DNA of 45,873 nt, taken from positions 1-45,873 of the forward strand of contig DVDU01000179.1 of NCBI GenBank assembly GCA_015296065.1, given 5' to 3'. A program made the position numbers and the translations under genes. Positions 8,338 to 17,310 of the stretch are shown here, piece by piece. The stretch's first letter is position 1, and every line of letters begins with the position of its first letter. The DNA comes from Oscillatoriaceae cyanobacterium M33_DOE_052. Its GTDB lineage: Bacteria > Cyanobacteriota > Cyanobacteriia > Cyanobacteriales > Laspinemataceae. The notes below the pieces were generated by a model. The model saw nothing but the letters and a program-made list of their open reading frames with translations, made no database searches and was not told the origin of the DNA.

Positions 8338-9930
8338 TTACTGGCTTTGGCAGAATTTGCGCTGTTTGTCAGACTCTGGCTCTTGCCAAGAATAAGCAAA
8401 ATGACTGACAGCGTTGATCCGGGGCGCGAACCCCCGGAGGGCTTCCATTTGCGATTCTAGGGAGGGGCGTTCTGCCGTAGAGCTGCCCCAATACCCAGCC
8501 AGAGCTGGGACGATTTTCGTTTCTGGGGCTGCCATATCGATGACCCGCTGCACCTCTTCCATAATACAGCGGGGGTTGCCGCAGTTGGCATAAGACATGG
8601 GGTGCCATTCCATATCTTCACCGAACCGGTCCCAAGCCTGCAAGCGAGAATCATAGCCCCATTGACCGACGGGGCGGTTGCCGCCAGGGAAAAATACAGC
8701 TCCCGATGGGATACCTTCTTTTTGCACCCGATCGCTGGCAAGGCTGACGAAATCTAGGACCCCTTGGACGGCATGGGCAACACTGAGATACCAAAGTTCC
8801 CACTGGAGCAAGGGTTGCCGTTGAGAGGCGCTGGTGGCGACTGGGGTGGAACCGGGGCGGCGTCCCTGCCAGAGGGGCTCGGCTTCAGTGGGATAGAGTT
8901 TATCTATGGCTTCGATGTCTTGGGCGGTGATGAAGCCAGTATTCACAAACCGGCGAATCAGTTCTCGGCCTTTTTCGTTGAGCCCGCGTTGGTAGAGGGT
9001 TTGCTTGGATGCTTCGCCGTAGATCCATAAATCTTTTACGTCACCAACTACGGAAGCGGCACCAATCCCGCGATGATAACGCACGTAGTCAAATAGGACG
9101 CCATCGGGTTTGCGCTGGAGGATAGCGTTGAGGATGGTGGCGTAATCTCGGCGGGCGATCGGACTGTAGGGGTCGATGAAAGTATGAGAAGAACTGCCGC
9201 CGGTGTCATGGACGCCACTTTCTTCGGTGACATTGAGAGTGGTTTTGCCTTGGCTATTGCGGGCGAGGGCTTCTTGGCGATCGGCTCTTTGGGAGTAGTT
9301 ATAGCCAAAGTTCATCGTAAACATCCAGGCGTACATTTTCAGCCCCCGCTGACGACCTTTGGGCAGCACCTCTGCCAATAAGTCGATATTTTCTTGTCCG
9401 GGGTTACGCAATACGGAAGGCCAGGGGGTGGGATTGCTAGCCGCTGGGAGCAAAACCTGGCCATCGTAGAACACTTCCACGTAAACTTCGTTATAGCCCT
9501 TGTCAACGATGCGGTCTAAAACAGCTTCTAATGCTCCTGGTTGGGCATCGCAGGGATACAAGCGCAGCCAAATTGCTTGGGTTTGCGGCCAATTTTTACT
9601 GCGACACTCCTGCAACCGTTTGGCTTCCGAGGCGATGAGCTGTTGGTAGCGCTGCTGTGCGGCAGCGTCACCTTTGAGGGCCGCTTCTCGCAGTTGGTTT
9701 TTTTCCGCCCTAGCTGCTTCCGGTACTAGGCAGGTAGCAGCTCCTGTGCCGATCGCGGGCAAACTTGCCATTAAAGGACTGAATGTGGCAGCGGCTATTG
9801 CGGCGGACACTGCCAAGCGTCGCGTCAGCATCGCCATCCCCGCGAAACGATGCCACGGGGGAGTTTGGTGGCTGAAGACATTTTTGGTGTTCCCGTTGGT
9901 GGCCGATTTTAGGTGTTGCCCAAGTCTCAT
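8338..9930 (-). CDS. Exported family-10-like glycosyl hydrolase (GHL10 type)
   Basis: The protein is 530 residues from the ATG at 9930. A leader containing MLTRRLAVSAAIAAATFSPLMASLPA looks like a signal peptide, possibly starting at the internal Met-Ala-Met near residue 32; export to the periplasm or surface is inferred. The body has features of the glycosyl hydrolase-like 10 family. These are an opening strand (QAIWLRLYPCDAQPGALEAVLDRIVDKGYNEVYVEVF, quoted in two parts: QAIWLRLYPCD and GYNEVYVEVFYDG), then AEVLPKGRQRGLKMYAWMF, the beta-strand PDGVLFDYVRYHRG, and later MSYANCG with a distal GYWG. These are the TIM-barrel strands expected of the family. The family acts on polysaccharide or peptidoglycan-like glycans, but the substrate here is unknown. 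It lies alone, upstream of psb27 in genome order, on the same strand. Confidence 0.8.
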   Translation of the reverse strand: MRLGQHLKSATNGNTKNVFSHQTPPWHRFAGMAMLTRRLAVSAAIAAATFSPLMASLPAIGTGAATCLVPEAARAEKNQLREAALKGDAAAQQRYQQLIASEAKRLQECRSKNWPQTQAIWLRLYPCDAQPGALEAVLDRIVDKGYNEVYVEVFYDGQVLLPAASNPTPWPSVLRNPGQENIDLLAEVLPKGRQRGLKMYAWMFTMNFGYNYSQRADRQEALARNSQGKTTLNVTEESGVHDTGGSSSHTFIDPYSPIARRDYATILNAILQRKPDGVLFDYVRYHRGIGAASVVGDVKDLWIYGEASKQTLYQRGLNEKGRELIRRFVNTGFITAQDIEAIDKLYPTEAEPLWQGRRPGSTPVATSASQRQPLLQWELWYLSVAHAVQGVLDFVSLASDRVQKEGIPSGAVFFPGGNRPVGQWGYDSRLQAWDRFGEDMEWHPMSYANCGNPRCIMEEVQRVIDMAAPETKIVPALAGYWGSSTAERPSLESQMEALRGFAPRINAVSHFAYSWQEPESDKQRKFCQSQ

Positions 9931-10024
9931 AATCAAATTAGATGTGAGGGAGTAAAACCAGAAGCTACAAAACTGATATGGATGGATGTATTTTTTATTC
10001 TATTCAATCGCACGGGCTATTTTC

Positions 10025-10110
10025 AGCAGTCATTGGTCAAAAGTCTAATGTCATTTATCCCTTGGTTAAAGGACAAATGACATTGCACTTTTGACAAGTG
10101 ACAAAGGACA
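10025..10110. repeat. Degenerate heptanucleotide repeats downstream of psb27
   Basis: Units such as GTCATTT, AAAGGAC, AAATGAC and AAGTGAC recur here and are partly inverted with respect to each other. The family is the same as at 521-657. No gene is present between psb27 and the hydrolase start at 9930. Confidence 0.6.
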
Positions 10111-10116
10111 AGATGT

Positions 10117-10518
10117 CTATGCGCCTCGTTGCAGAGCCGCTTCTACTTGCTTGAATTCTTCTTCCAGACGTGTTTTCAGCTTGGTGGGTACGGGACGGTT
10201 GGGGTAATAATTGTAATGACCGGCCAGACCGCTTAAGGCAGTGCGCATGGTGGTGAATGAGGGTAGTTTGGCCAGGGCGGGATCGCGAGCATAGCGAGCG
10301 GAATATTCATTGATCACCAGGCGCGCCTCAGCCTGCGCTGTGGCTTTTTCGGGGGCACCTTCTGGCAATTCGATGGCGGTTCTCAAGCTGTTAACCAAGG
10401 ATAGGGTGTCTTGGCGATAGTTGCCGCTGAGAGTGCCGCCAGAGGAACAACCCGCTAAGCCAATGGCAACTACTAAGACGAAGGCTAATAGGCGGGATAA
10501 ATATTGCTTTATGGGCAT
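10117..10518 (-). CDS. psb27: Photosystem II assembly lipoprotein Psb27
   Basis: This 133-residue protein starts at the ATG at 10518; a TTG 24 bases upstream would put a poor extension before the signal peptide. Residues 1-23 are a lipoprotein signal ending in the lipobox LAGC, with Cys24 as the lipidated residue, so the mature protein is anchored on the lumenal face of the thylakoid. The mature part (YRQDTLSLVNSLRTAIELP, then INEYSARYARDP, GLAGHYNYYPNRPVP and LEEEFKQVEAAL) matches the four-helix bundle of Psb27. In established work Psb27 binds the CP43 lumenal loop of photosystem II intermediates and keeps the manganese cluster from assembling too early during assembly and repair. Length is normal for the family. 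Confidence 0.95.
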   Translation of the reverse strand: MPIKQYLSRLLAFVLVVAIGLAGCSSGGTLSGNYRQDTLSLVNSLRTAIELPEGAPEKATAQAEARLVINEYSARYARDPALAKLPSFTTMRTALSGLAGHYNYYPNRPVPTKLKTRLEEEFKQVEAALQRGA

Positions 10519-10598
10519 GGTTGGAAAAGCGACCTTAAACAAACTTGACCATCATCGTATCTTGGATTGGCACAAAGCAAGTCGATCGCGATGATGAA

Positions 10599-10631
10599 AA
10601 AACCTCCCCCAACGGACCCAGGGGAGGTTTT
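10599..10631 (-). terminator. Rho-independent terminator-like hairpin
   Basis: AAAACCTCCCC (10599-10609) pairs perfectly with GGGGAGGTTTT (10621-10631) across an 11-base loop. Read on the minus strand, the stem is followed by a T run, so it would end transcripts of the TPR gene at 10704-11471 before psb27. The short T run on the other strand makes bidirectional use possible. Confidence 0.75.
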
Positions 10632-10703
10632 GCTATGATGCTGGGGTAACAGCAATGGCGGATAGGCTCGGTGCTTGACCATGCTGCTCCGGGAAACTCT
10701 GTG

Positions 10704-11471
10704 TCATCTGATGCGGAAACGCCGTAATGTTAACGCCATGCCTAAACCGATCGGTCTGCGAAGCGTCGGTGTTCGGCGCGTCTGGATGGCAATCCATTTT
10801 TGGGGAAAACCTTGCCTGGTGAAAATTTGCTTGGCTTGGTAGTAGTGGGTGTAAGCGTTGCAGGTATTTTCTACGCCATCGCCAAAAGCCCGATCGCTGT
10901 ACGCTATGGCCAAATTATTATGCACCGTTCCCCATTCCCAGGGAAAGGCTTCTGGTTCATACAGCAGCAGCGCCATTTCACAACAAACAATCGCAATCTC
11001 CAAATTCATTTCTTGGTCCCCATCGGGCAGCGCCCGCAAGATCCCAGCAAAATCTACTAGCGCCCCAGCTACTTTCGCCCGTTCCAATGCTGGCAGCTTA
11101 CACAATGTGAGCTTAGTCCAGCTATGCAGCACATAGATTAAGTCAGAATCTAGGGTATCTACCTGCTCTACCAAGAGCGGGTACACCAACCGCAATGAGC
11201 CGCAACTGTGCCAAGTAGCCTGCAAAACCCGCACCAAAAACCCCAATTTAGAATCAGGCGGCGATGCGGATGGCTCGAACAGAATTCTAGGTGGTTCTTC
11301 CCCCCACCGCAGGGACTTTACCGCTGAAGCGGTTTGGGGACGATGCGACGCCGACACCTGAAGGCGATCGCCAGCTACGGCTTTCAGTGGTGAGTTGATT
11401 TTACGGACGGAAGTGAGAAGAGCGCGACGCGAGCTTCGGTGCGAACCACTTCCAGGGTAGGATAGCTTCAT
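10704..11471 (-). CDS. TPR-containing protein, probably truncated remnant
   Basis: The protein is 255 residues from the ATG at 11471, with AGGAGA 11 bases upstream. Residues about 154-230 match the cyanobacterial TPR type that usually precedes CHAT domains (CEMALLLYEPEAFPWEWGTVHNNLAIAYSDR, seen as AFPWEWGTVHNNLAIAYSDR, then YYQAKQIFTRQGFPQKW). The match ends abruptly after residue 230. The last 25 residues are Arg-rich (TRRTPTLRRPIGLG) and look like out-of-frame sequence. The N-terminal 60 residues are basic and low in recognisable features. I infer that a longer TPR, perhaps TPR-CHAT, gene lost its 3' part by frameshift or insertion. Whether the stub is still expressed is unknown. A terminator at 10599-10631 follows. 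Confidence 0.6.
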   Translation of the reverse strand: MKLSYPGSGSHRSSRRALLTSVRKINSPLKAVAGDRLQVSASHRPQTASAVKSLRWGEEPPRILFEPSASPPDSKLGFLVRVLQATWHSCGSLRLVYPLLVEQVDTLDSDLIYVLHSWTKLTLCKLPALERAKVAGALVDFAGILRALPDGDQEMNLEIAIVCCEMALLLYEPEAFPWEWGTVHNNLAIAYSDRAFGDGVENTCNAYTHYYQAKQIFTRQGFPQKWIAIQTRRTPTLRRPIGLGMALTLRRFRIR

Positions 11472-11660
11472 AATCCCAATGTATCTCCTAACATATTGAC
11501 CGTTTGTTTTCGCTCGCTGAGAAATTCACCGCTTCAAGGGTGAGTCTCACTCTCAAGCTATACTCCACCATTACCAGCCATCCGGTGCGTTACTTTTTGC
11601 TACTTACAGCCTATTTCTGGCCTTTCAGGACAAAAAGTCTTATTTTGACGTATTTTTTTT

Positions 11661-11856
11661 CCCCGTCTCCCCGTCTCCCCGTCTTACTCCCCTTTCTCCC
11701 TTTTTGGGAGAAAGGGGTTGGGGGATAGAGGGCTCACCCCCGTCTCCCCGTCTCCAAGTCTCCCCGTCTCCCCGTCTCCCCGTCTCCCCGTCTCCCCGGT
11801 CGGTGAGCGAAGCCGAACCGCGTCTCCCCGTCTCCAAGTCCCCCCGTCTCCCGGAC
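11661..11856. repeat. CCCCGTCT-type low-complexity repeat with palindromes
   Basis: Runs of the unit CCCCGTCTC, broken by TCCAAGTC, fill 11661-11685 and 11739-11856. Between them is an inverted repeat (TTTCTCCC and GGGAGAAA, 11693-11714). A block at 11799-11823 (GGTCGGTGAGCG, AAGCCGAACCG) recurs in inverse orientation at about 45797-45858. One strand is almost pure pyrimidine, and protein frames through it are repetitive and non-biological. Confidence 0.85.
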
Positions 11857-12142
11857 CTCCATCCGTCCTGATTGCCCAGTGCCAGATCCGGATAATTAGT
11901 ATTTTATACATAATATATATAATATTAGTCAAAACAATGATTAAAACAGGAAATACTGTAATTTATATACAAAACATAAAAAAAACTTAGATGAGGAAAA
12001 GTCACAGCCATCTAAATCCCAGACTTTGCCACTACGATGAGGGAGGAGTAAGATAACTTTTAAACTTCATCTAGTTTAGGTATGAGTCGTAAAATGGATA
12101 CCAGGAAGTAGCCGTAGAGAAGGCGGGAAAATTTCACGCGAT
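11857..12142. other. AT-rich upstream region of the ATPase gene pair
   Basis: The sequence turns abruptly AT-rich at about 11890 (for example ATACATAATATATATAATAT near 11910), consistent with promoter DNA for the plus-strand genes from 12143. No gene is seen in 11472-12142. No exact promoter can be fixed by eye. Confidence 0.4.
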
Positions 12143-13558
12143 ATGGAAGATCCGAATCTCAGTTTTGAAGATGCGATCGAAGTAGCTGATGCAGCGGTTT
12201 TTGCCAGTAAGGGACGACACCTAACCGATGTGGAAATGATTATCCTGCGTGGTTCTTGGCAAAATCAGACCTATCCAGAGATGGCAGAAAATTCTGATTA
12301 CGCCGCCAATTACCTGCAGCGCACCGCTGGACCCAAACTGTGGGTGTTGTTGTCGGAGGTCCTGGGAGAAGAGGTAAAGAAAACTAATTTTCGCACCGCA
12401 CTGGAACGCCTTCAGGGGTCCCGCCAGTACCGCCGGTTGCCAGCGCAACAGTCGTTTTTTGGGGCGGAAGGGGCGATTCGCGAATCGCCCCTACAACAAA
12501 CCTGGTCTCCCATAGCCACCGAGCTAGAATTTCCCGAAGGACCAGTAGCCCTCGATTCCCCCTTTTACATCGAGCGGCCCCCCATAGAATCCGATTGTTG
12601 CTTGGCAATTTTACAACCGGGGGGACTGGTCAGCATCAAAGCACCCAGACATATGGGCAAAACCTCCCTGTTAAATCGGATTCTCGATCGGGTCACAGCC
12701 CCCGGTATCCGCACCGTCAACCTCAACCTCTTACTCGCGGAAAGAGGAATTTTAAAAAACCTCGACCTCTTTTTACGCTGGTTTTGCCAGCGCATCACCC
12801 GAGAACTGCAACTGGAAAACAAATTAGACGAATACTGGGACGAAGATATCTTCAGCAGCAATACCAACTGCACCGATTACTTTGAAGAATACCTGCTCAC
12901 CGAAATAGAAGGCCAGCTCATCCTCGGTATCGATGAAGTTGACCGAGTTTTCGCCCATCCACAAATTGCCTCGGACTTTTTGAGCTTACTCCGCTTTTGG
13001 CATGAATCGGCCAAAGAAAATGGCATTTGGAAAAAACTCAGCTTAGTCATCGCCCATTCCACGGAAGTTTATATCGATTTAGATGTGAACAAATCTCCCT
13101 TTAATGTGGGTTTACCCGTGAAACTGCCTGAATTCACCCCCGCTCAAGTGGAAGATTTAGCCCGCCGCTACGAACTAGAAATGTCCCCAGAATTGACCAC
13201 CCAGCGCCTTTCCGCCTTGCAGGGTATGGTGGGAGGGCACCCCTATCTCATCCGGTTGGCATTTTATCACTTGCGCCGTCAAGATGTGGACTGGGAAGAA
13301 CTACTGGCGAAAGCGAGTACAGATTTGGGCATTTACCGCCAGCATTTAGAGGGATATTGGGCGACAATTCAAGAGCATCCCGAATTAAAAATTGCGCTCA
13401 AGCAGGCGGTTTTGGGAACCAAACCGGTGCCTTTAGAGCTACGTACCACTTTTAAACTGGTAGGGATGGGTTTGGTAAAACGGTTGGCCAACGGGGTGGA
13501 ACCCTCTTGCGAACTGTACCGGCGATATTTTCTCGATAAACTGAGACATGATTTTTAA
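12143..13558 (+). CDS. AAA-like ATPase with vMAP-type N-terminal domain
   Basis: The protein has 471 residues. The N-terminal 95 residues (FEDAIEVADAAVFASKGRHLTDVEMIILRG, seen as ASKGRHLTDVEMIILRG, then WQNQTYPEMAEN and GPKLWVLLSEVLGE) match the helix-turn-helix-like domain of vWA-MoxR-associated proteins (vMAP). A linker follows, then an AAA_35-type ATPase with Walker A APRHMGKTSLL (about 168-177) and Walker B LILGIDEVDRVF (about 258-269). A later stretch, GMVGGHPYLIRLAFYHL, matches the sensor/lid helices of this family. The C-terminal 100 residues are a winged-helix-like region. There is no repeat or effector domain. A 24-bp palindrome encodes linker residues 109-117. The next gene starts 14 bases after the stop and has the same ATPase type, so the two are probably co-transcribed. 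The role is unknown; STAND-like switches are one possibility. Confidence 0.85.
   Translation: MEDPNLSFEDAIEVADAAVFASKGRHLTDVEMIILRGSWQNQTYPEMAENSDYAANYLQRTAGPKLWVLLSEVLGEEVKKTNFRTALERLQGSRQYRRLPAQQSFFGAEGAIRESPLQQTWSPIATELEFPEGPVALDSPFYIERPPIESDCCLAILQPGGLVSIKAPRHMGKTSLLNRILDRVTAPGIRTVNLNLLLAERGILKNLDLFLRWFCQRITRELQLENKLDEYWDEDIFSSNTNCTDYFEEYLLTEIEGQLILGIDEVDRVFAHPQIASDFLSLLRFWHESAKENGIWKKLSLVIAHSTEVYIDLDVNKSPFNVGLPVKLPEFTPAQVEDLARRYELEMSPELTTQRLSALQGMVGGHPYLIRLAFYHLRRQDVDWEELLAKASTDLGIYRQHLEGYWATIQEHPELKIALKQAVLGTKPVPLELRTTFKLVGMGLVKRLANGVEPSCELYRRYFLDKLRHDF
12469..12492. repeat. Perfect palindrome inside the ATPase coding sequence
   Basis: AGGGGCGATTCG is followed at once by its exact reverse complement CGAATCGCCCCT. 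It encodes EGAIRESPL in the linker between the N-terminal and ATPase domains. A sister palindrome with CGCTTCG in place of CGATTCG lies at 18085-18112, outside genes. Confidence 0.9.
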
Positions 13559-13572
13559 CCAGGGCAAAATTT

Positions 13573-16500
13573 ATGGCGCCATACAAATATAAAGTAGGCA
13601 GTAGTTTAGATTACCAGCACCCCACTTATGTGCAGCGGCGCGCTGATGTGGAACTGCATGAGAGTTTATGTCGGGGTGATTTTTGCTATGTGCTAAACTC
13701 TAGGCAGATGGGTAAGTCCAGCTTGCGGGTGCAGGCGATGGCCAGATTGACGCAAGTGGGGATTAAATGCGCGGTCATTGATTTGACGGAAATTGGTACT
13801 TATGATGTCACTCCTGAAAAGTGGTATTTGGGCATTATTAGAAGGTTGGTGAAAAGTCTGGATTTGGGGGTGAAGTTTGAATATCGCCAGTGGTGGCGGG
13901 AGCGAGAGGCGCTTTCGGCGGTAGATAGATTTAGCCAATTTATTGAGGAGGTATTGCTGCTGAAAATTGGGGATAATTTGGTAATTTTTATTGATGAAAT
14001 TGATAGTATTCTTAGTTTAAATTTTGGTGATGATTTTTTTGCTTGCATCCGCTCTTGTTATGACCGACGCTCAGACAATACCGCCTACAGTCGTCTGACC
14101 TTTTGCTTGCTGGGGGTGGCGACACCATCAGATTTAATTAAGGATAAACTGCGGACGCCTTTTAATATTGGACGTTCGATTGAGTTGACTGGTTTTACTT
14201 TGGCTGAGGCGAAGTCGGGGCTATTAGGGGGATTGACTGAATCTGTGCCTGAGCCGGAAATGGTGCTGGCGGAGATTCTAGAATGGACGGGGGGACAACC
14301 CTTTCTCAGCCAAAAGTTATGCCAGATTGTTTGCAATATGACGGATGGGGAACATCCGGTGGTAGTAGCGGATTTGGTGAGAAAGCAGATTGTAGAAAAT
14401 TGGGAATATCAGGATGAACCAGAACATTTGAAGACGATTAAAAATCGGCTTTTGAGTCGGGAAAAACGGGCGGGGCGATTGCTGGGACTATATCAGGAGA
14501 TTTTACAGTGTGGATTTGTCCCAGCGGATGATGGGGAAGACCAAACGGAATTGCGGCTGGCGGGGTTGGCGGTAAAGCAGGGGGGAAGGCTGAGGGCGTA
14601 TAATCGGATTTATGAGCAGGTTTTCGACCAAGTATGGGTGAGGCAGGAACTGCAAGGTCTGCGACCATATGCGGAGGCAATTAATGCTTGGTTAGACTCG
14701 AACTGTGGGGATGAATCACGGCTGCTGCGGGGTCAGGCATTGCAAGATGCTCTGGCGTGGAAAGCGGGGAAAAGTTTGAGTGAGGAAGATGAGCGGTTTT
14801 TAGATGCTAGTCAAGCGTTGGAAAAGCGAGAATTTCAGCGGGCTTTAGATACGGAAAAGGAGGAGTCTCGGATTTTAGCTAATGCTAATGAGACTCTGAG
14901 AAAGGCGCAAGCGGATGCGAATGCGAATCTGAGGAAGGCGCAACATACAGCTCGCCAGATTATTGGTGTGGCTTTGGTGGGATTGGGGGCGATCGTCTCT
15001 GGGGCTTTATGGACGATCGGGGAAGCGAAATCAGACTTAAAAGAGGCAAAAATTGCGGAAATCAAATCGATGAATTCAGCGGCCACGGCGCTGCAGGATG
15101 TGGGGAATGAGTTAGAGTCTTTGATGGCAGCCCTCATTGCTACGAGCAATTTACTGGAGGGCGGAATACCCCCAATGATTCGGGACGAAACTGTGGCGAA
15201 TCTCCAAGAGCGGCTCGCGGAAGTGCGGGAGCAGAACCAGTGGCAAGCTCACGATCGGGCAATTTGGGAGGTGCGTTTTAGCCCTGATGGTGAATTACTG
15301 GCTACGGCTAGTGAAGATAATACGGTAAAAATCTGGAGCCGCAAAGGTGAGTTACGGGCGACTTTGACTCACGCCGATCGGGTATATGGTCTGGACTTTA
15401 GTCCTGATGGCTCACTCATCGCTACGGCTTCCCAGGAAAAGGCGGTGAAACTCTGGAATCTAGAAGGCAAGCTGCTGAAAACTTTTACCGGGCAAGCAGA
15501 AAGCCTTTTTAGTGTTAGTTTTCACCCCCAAGGAGAGATTATCGCTGCTGCGAGCAAAGATGGCATTATTACTCTGTGGCGTCGGGATGGTCAGCTCATT
15601 AAAACTATTAAAGCTCACAATGACGCGACTTATAGTGTCAGTTTTAGTCCTGATGGCTCACTGCTGGCCAGTGCGAGTGAAGATAAAACTGTCAAGTTGT
15701 GGAACGTGAAGGGTGTCCTGGTACAAACCCTGTCTGGATATACACATGGTGTCACCCATGCGAGTTTCAGCACTGATGGCAAATTTATCGCTACTACCAC
15801 CACTAATGGCAGAACTCAGCTCTGGTCTCAAGTGGGTGAGACGGTGAGTGGGGGAAGCTCAGATGAGGGTCAGTATTTATTCGCCCAGTATCCTCGGCGA
15901 GAGGTGCGGCGATCGGCTGGTCTAGAGGTGCCTCTGTCCAGAGTAGCAGAGATGGCGCCATTGTCTAAGCTCCCCAGTCACGAGGATGTAGTTTGGAAAG
16001 CTAGTTTTAGCCCGCAGGATGGTGTGTCATTGTCTCCCACGATCGCCACTGCCAGTTCTGATGGTACGGTAAAACTCTGGTCTGAGGACGGGATCTCGTT
16101 TGATACGTTCAAGGGTTACAACAGTGCGGTTTATAGTGTCAGTTTTAGCCCCGATGGGCGGAAGCGTCGCGCCAGCATCGCCACGGCCACGGCTGATGGT
16201 ATGGTGAGAATCTGGCGCGGTAGTCCTCTGGCTTTGACTCTCTCGGGGCATCAAAATTGGATTAATCGGGTTAGTTTTAGTTCGGATGGGCAGTCGATCG
16301 CTTCTGCGAGTCGGGACAATACGGCGAAACTCTGGCGTCTGGATGGGACGATCTTGCAAACTTTTCTAGGTCATCAGGGTTGGGTGACAGGGGTCAGCTT
16401 TAGTCCTGACGGCCAGATGATTGCTACAGCTAGTCAGGATAAAACGGCGAAGCTGTGGGCTCGCAATGGCACTTTGATGCACAATCTCACTGGTCATAGT

Positions 16501-17199
16501 GATGAGGTTAATAGTGTCAACTTCAGCCCTTCGGGGCAATTGATTGCTACTACCAGCAACGATCGGACGGTGAAGTTATGGCACCCGGACGGTACGCCTG
16601 TGAGGACATTAAGCGGACATCGGGACTGGGTATGGTGGGCAGCATTTAGCCCTGATGGCCAAATTATTGCTACTGCTAGTGCTGATGATACGGTAAAGCT
16701 CTGGCGTCTTGATGGCGCGGAAGTGACAACCCTCTCTGGGCATTCGGATGATGTGAATATGGTTGTTTTCAGTCCTGATGGCGAACTGCTCGCTACGGCG
16801 GGGGATGACCGGAAAATTTTGCTCTGGCGAGCCGATGGGACTTTGCTCAAGACTCTGCAAGGGCATAAAAATAAGGTGGTGGGGGTGAGCTTCAGTCCCG
16901 ATGGCCGGTATCTGGCTAGTGCTAGTTGGGATAAATCTGTGAAGATTTGGAGCCGTCGGGGGGAATTGCTGGCGACGCTGAAAATCGATCGGATGGTGAA
17001 TGGGGTTAGTTTCTCTTCTGATGGGAAGCTCCTGGCGACGGCGGCGGCGGAGAAAAGTGTCAAGTTGTGGCGGCTCGAAGATTTGCCTTTACCGAGTGAT
17101 GGTGATGTGCAATTGCTGCTGCAGCGGGGTTGTGACTGGCTTGGGGATTATTTGGCAGGCCATGCCGCTGCCCGATCGAAGTTGCCGGTATGTCAGTGA
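13573..17199 (+). CDS. AAA/STAND-like ATPase with 14 C-terminal WD40 repeats
   Basis: The protein has 1208 residues. It opens with MAPYKYKVGSSLDYQHPTYV, typical of cyanobacterial AAA_35 proteins, with Walker A SRQMGKSSL (about 43-51) and Walker B NLVIFIDEIDSIL (about 135-147). A GGQPFLSQKLCQ motif follows near 240, and then a winged-helix region. A charged coiled coil (about 417-460) leads to one transmembrane segment (IIGVALVGLGAIVSGALWTI, about 461-480) and a helical spacer. From about 557 to 1169 there are 14 WD40 repeats of the form FSPDGxxxATAS..(T)VKLW, enough for two seven-blade propellers. Repeat 5 is followed by a 40-residue insertion. The tail ends LLLQRGCDWLGDYL, common in these proteins. 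This is the layout of a STAND sensor: propeller for ligand binding, ATPase for switching. No effector nuclease or protease is fused. It probably shares a transcript with the gene ending at 13558. Confidence 0.93.
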   Translation: MAPYKYKVGSSLDYQHPTYVQRRADVELHESLCRGDFCYVLNSRQMGKSSLRVQAMARLTQVGIKCAVIDLTEIGTYDVTPEKWYLGIIRRLVKSLDLGVKFEYRQWWREREALSAVDRFSQFIEEVLLLKIGDNLVIFIDEIDSILSLNFGDDFFACIRSCYDRRSDNTAYSRLTFCLLGVATPSDLIKDKLRTPFNIGRSIELTGFTLAEAKSGLLGGLTESVPEPEMVLAEILEWTGGQPFLSQKLCQIVCNMTDGEHPVVVADLVRKQIVENWEYQDEPEHLKTIKNRLLSREKRAGRLLGLYQEILQCGFVPADDGEDQTELRLAGLAVKQGGRLRAYNRIYEQVFDQVWVRQELQGLRPYAEAINAWLDSNCGDESRLLRGQALQDALAWKAGKSLSEEDERFLDASQALEKREFQRALDTEKEESRILANANETLRKAQADANANLRKAQHTARQIIGVALVGLGAIVSGALWTIGEAKSDLKEAKIAEIKSMNSAATALQDVGNELESLMAALIATSNLLEGGIPPMIRDETVANLQERLAEVREQNQWQAHDRAIWEVRFSPDGELLATASEDNTVKIWSRKGELRATLTHADRVYGLDFSPDGSLIATASQEKAVKLWNLEGKLLKTFTGQAESLFSVSFHPQGEIIAAASKDGIITLWRRDGQLIKTIKAHNDATYSVSFSPDGSLLASASEDKTVKLWNVKGVLVQTLSGYTHGVTHASFSTDGKFIATTTTNGRTQLWSQVGETVSGGSSDEGQYLFAQYPRREVRRSAGLEVPLSRVAEMAPLSKLPSHEDVVWKASFSPQDGVSLSPTIATASSDGTVKLWSEDGISFDTFKGYNSAVYSVSFSPDGRKRRASIATATADGMVRIWRGSPLALTLSGHQNWINRVSFSSDGQSIASASRDNTAKLWRLDGTILQTFLGHQGWVTGVSFSPDGQMIATASQDKTAKLWARNGTLMHNLTGHSDEVNSVNFSPSGQLIATTSNDRTVKLWHPDGTPVRTLSGHRDWVWWAAFSPDGQIIATASADDTVKLWRLDGAEVTTLSGHSDDVNMVVFSPDGELLATAGDDRKILLWRADGTLLKTLQGHKNKVVGVSFSPDGRYLASASWDKSVKIWSRRGELLATLKIDRMVNGVSFSSDGKLLATAAAEKSVKLWRLEDLPLPSDGDVQLLLQRGCDWLGDYLAGHAAARSKLPVCQ

Positions 17200-17200
17200 G

Positions 17201-17236
17201 CCCCCTAGGGGGGATGGGCTGAAGCCCAACTATGAA
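17201..17236. repeat. Palindromes incl. GGGCTGAAGCCC dispersed repeat
   Basis: CCCCCTAGGGGG directly follows the stop codon of the WD40 gene, then a GGGCTGAAGCCCAACTATGA block. The latter is one arm of the repeat present twice at 25575-25760 and, in part, inside the DALR gene at 39959-39976. It may act as a weak terminator. Confidence 0.7.
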
Positions 17237-17310
17237 CTGGGGGATGGTTGGTCTGCTAATGTGATAATAACTGGTTTATGACTGGGGTATTTTTAGTTAC
17301 TGTGTATTCT

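Noticed and set aside
13693-14048. Minus-strand frames inside the WD40 ATPase gene
   Set aside because: They are antisense shadows of a clearly coding plus-strand gene with intact Walker motifs.
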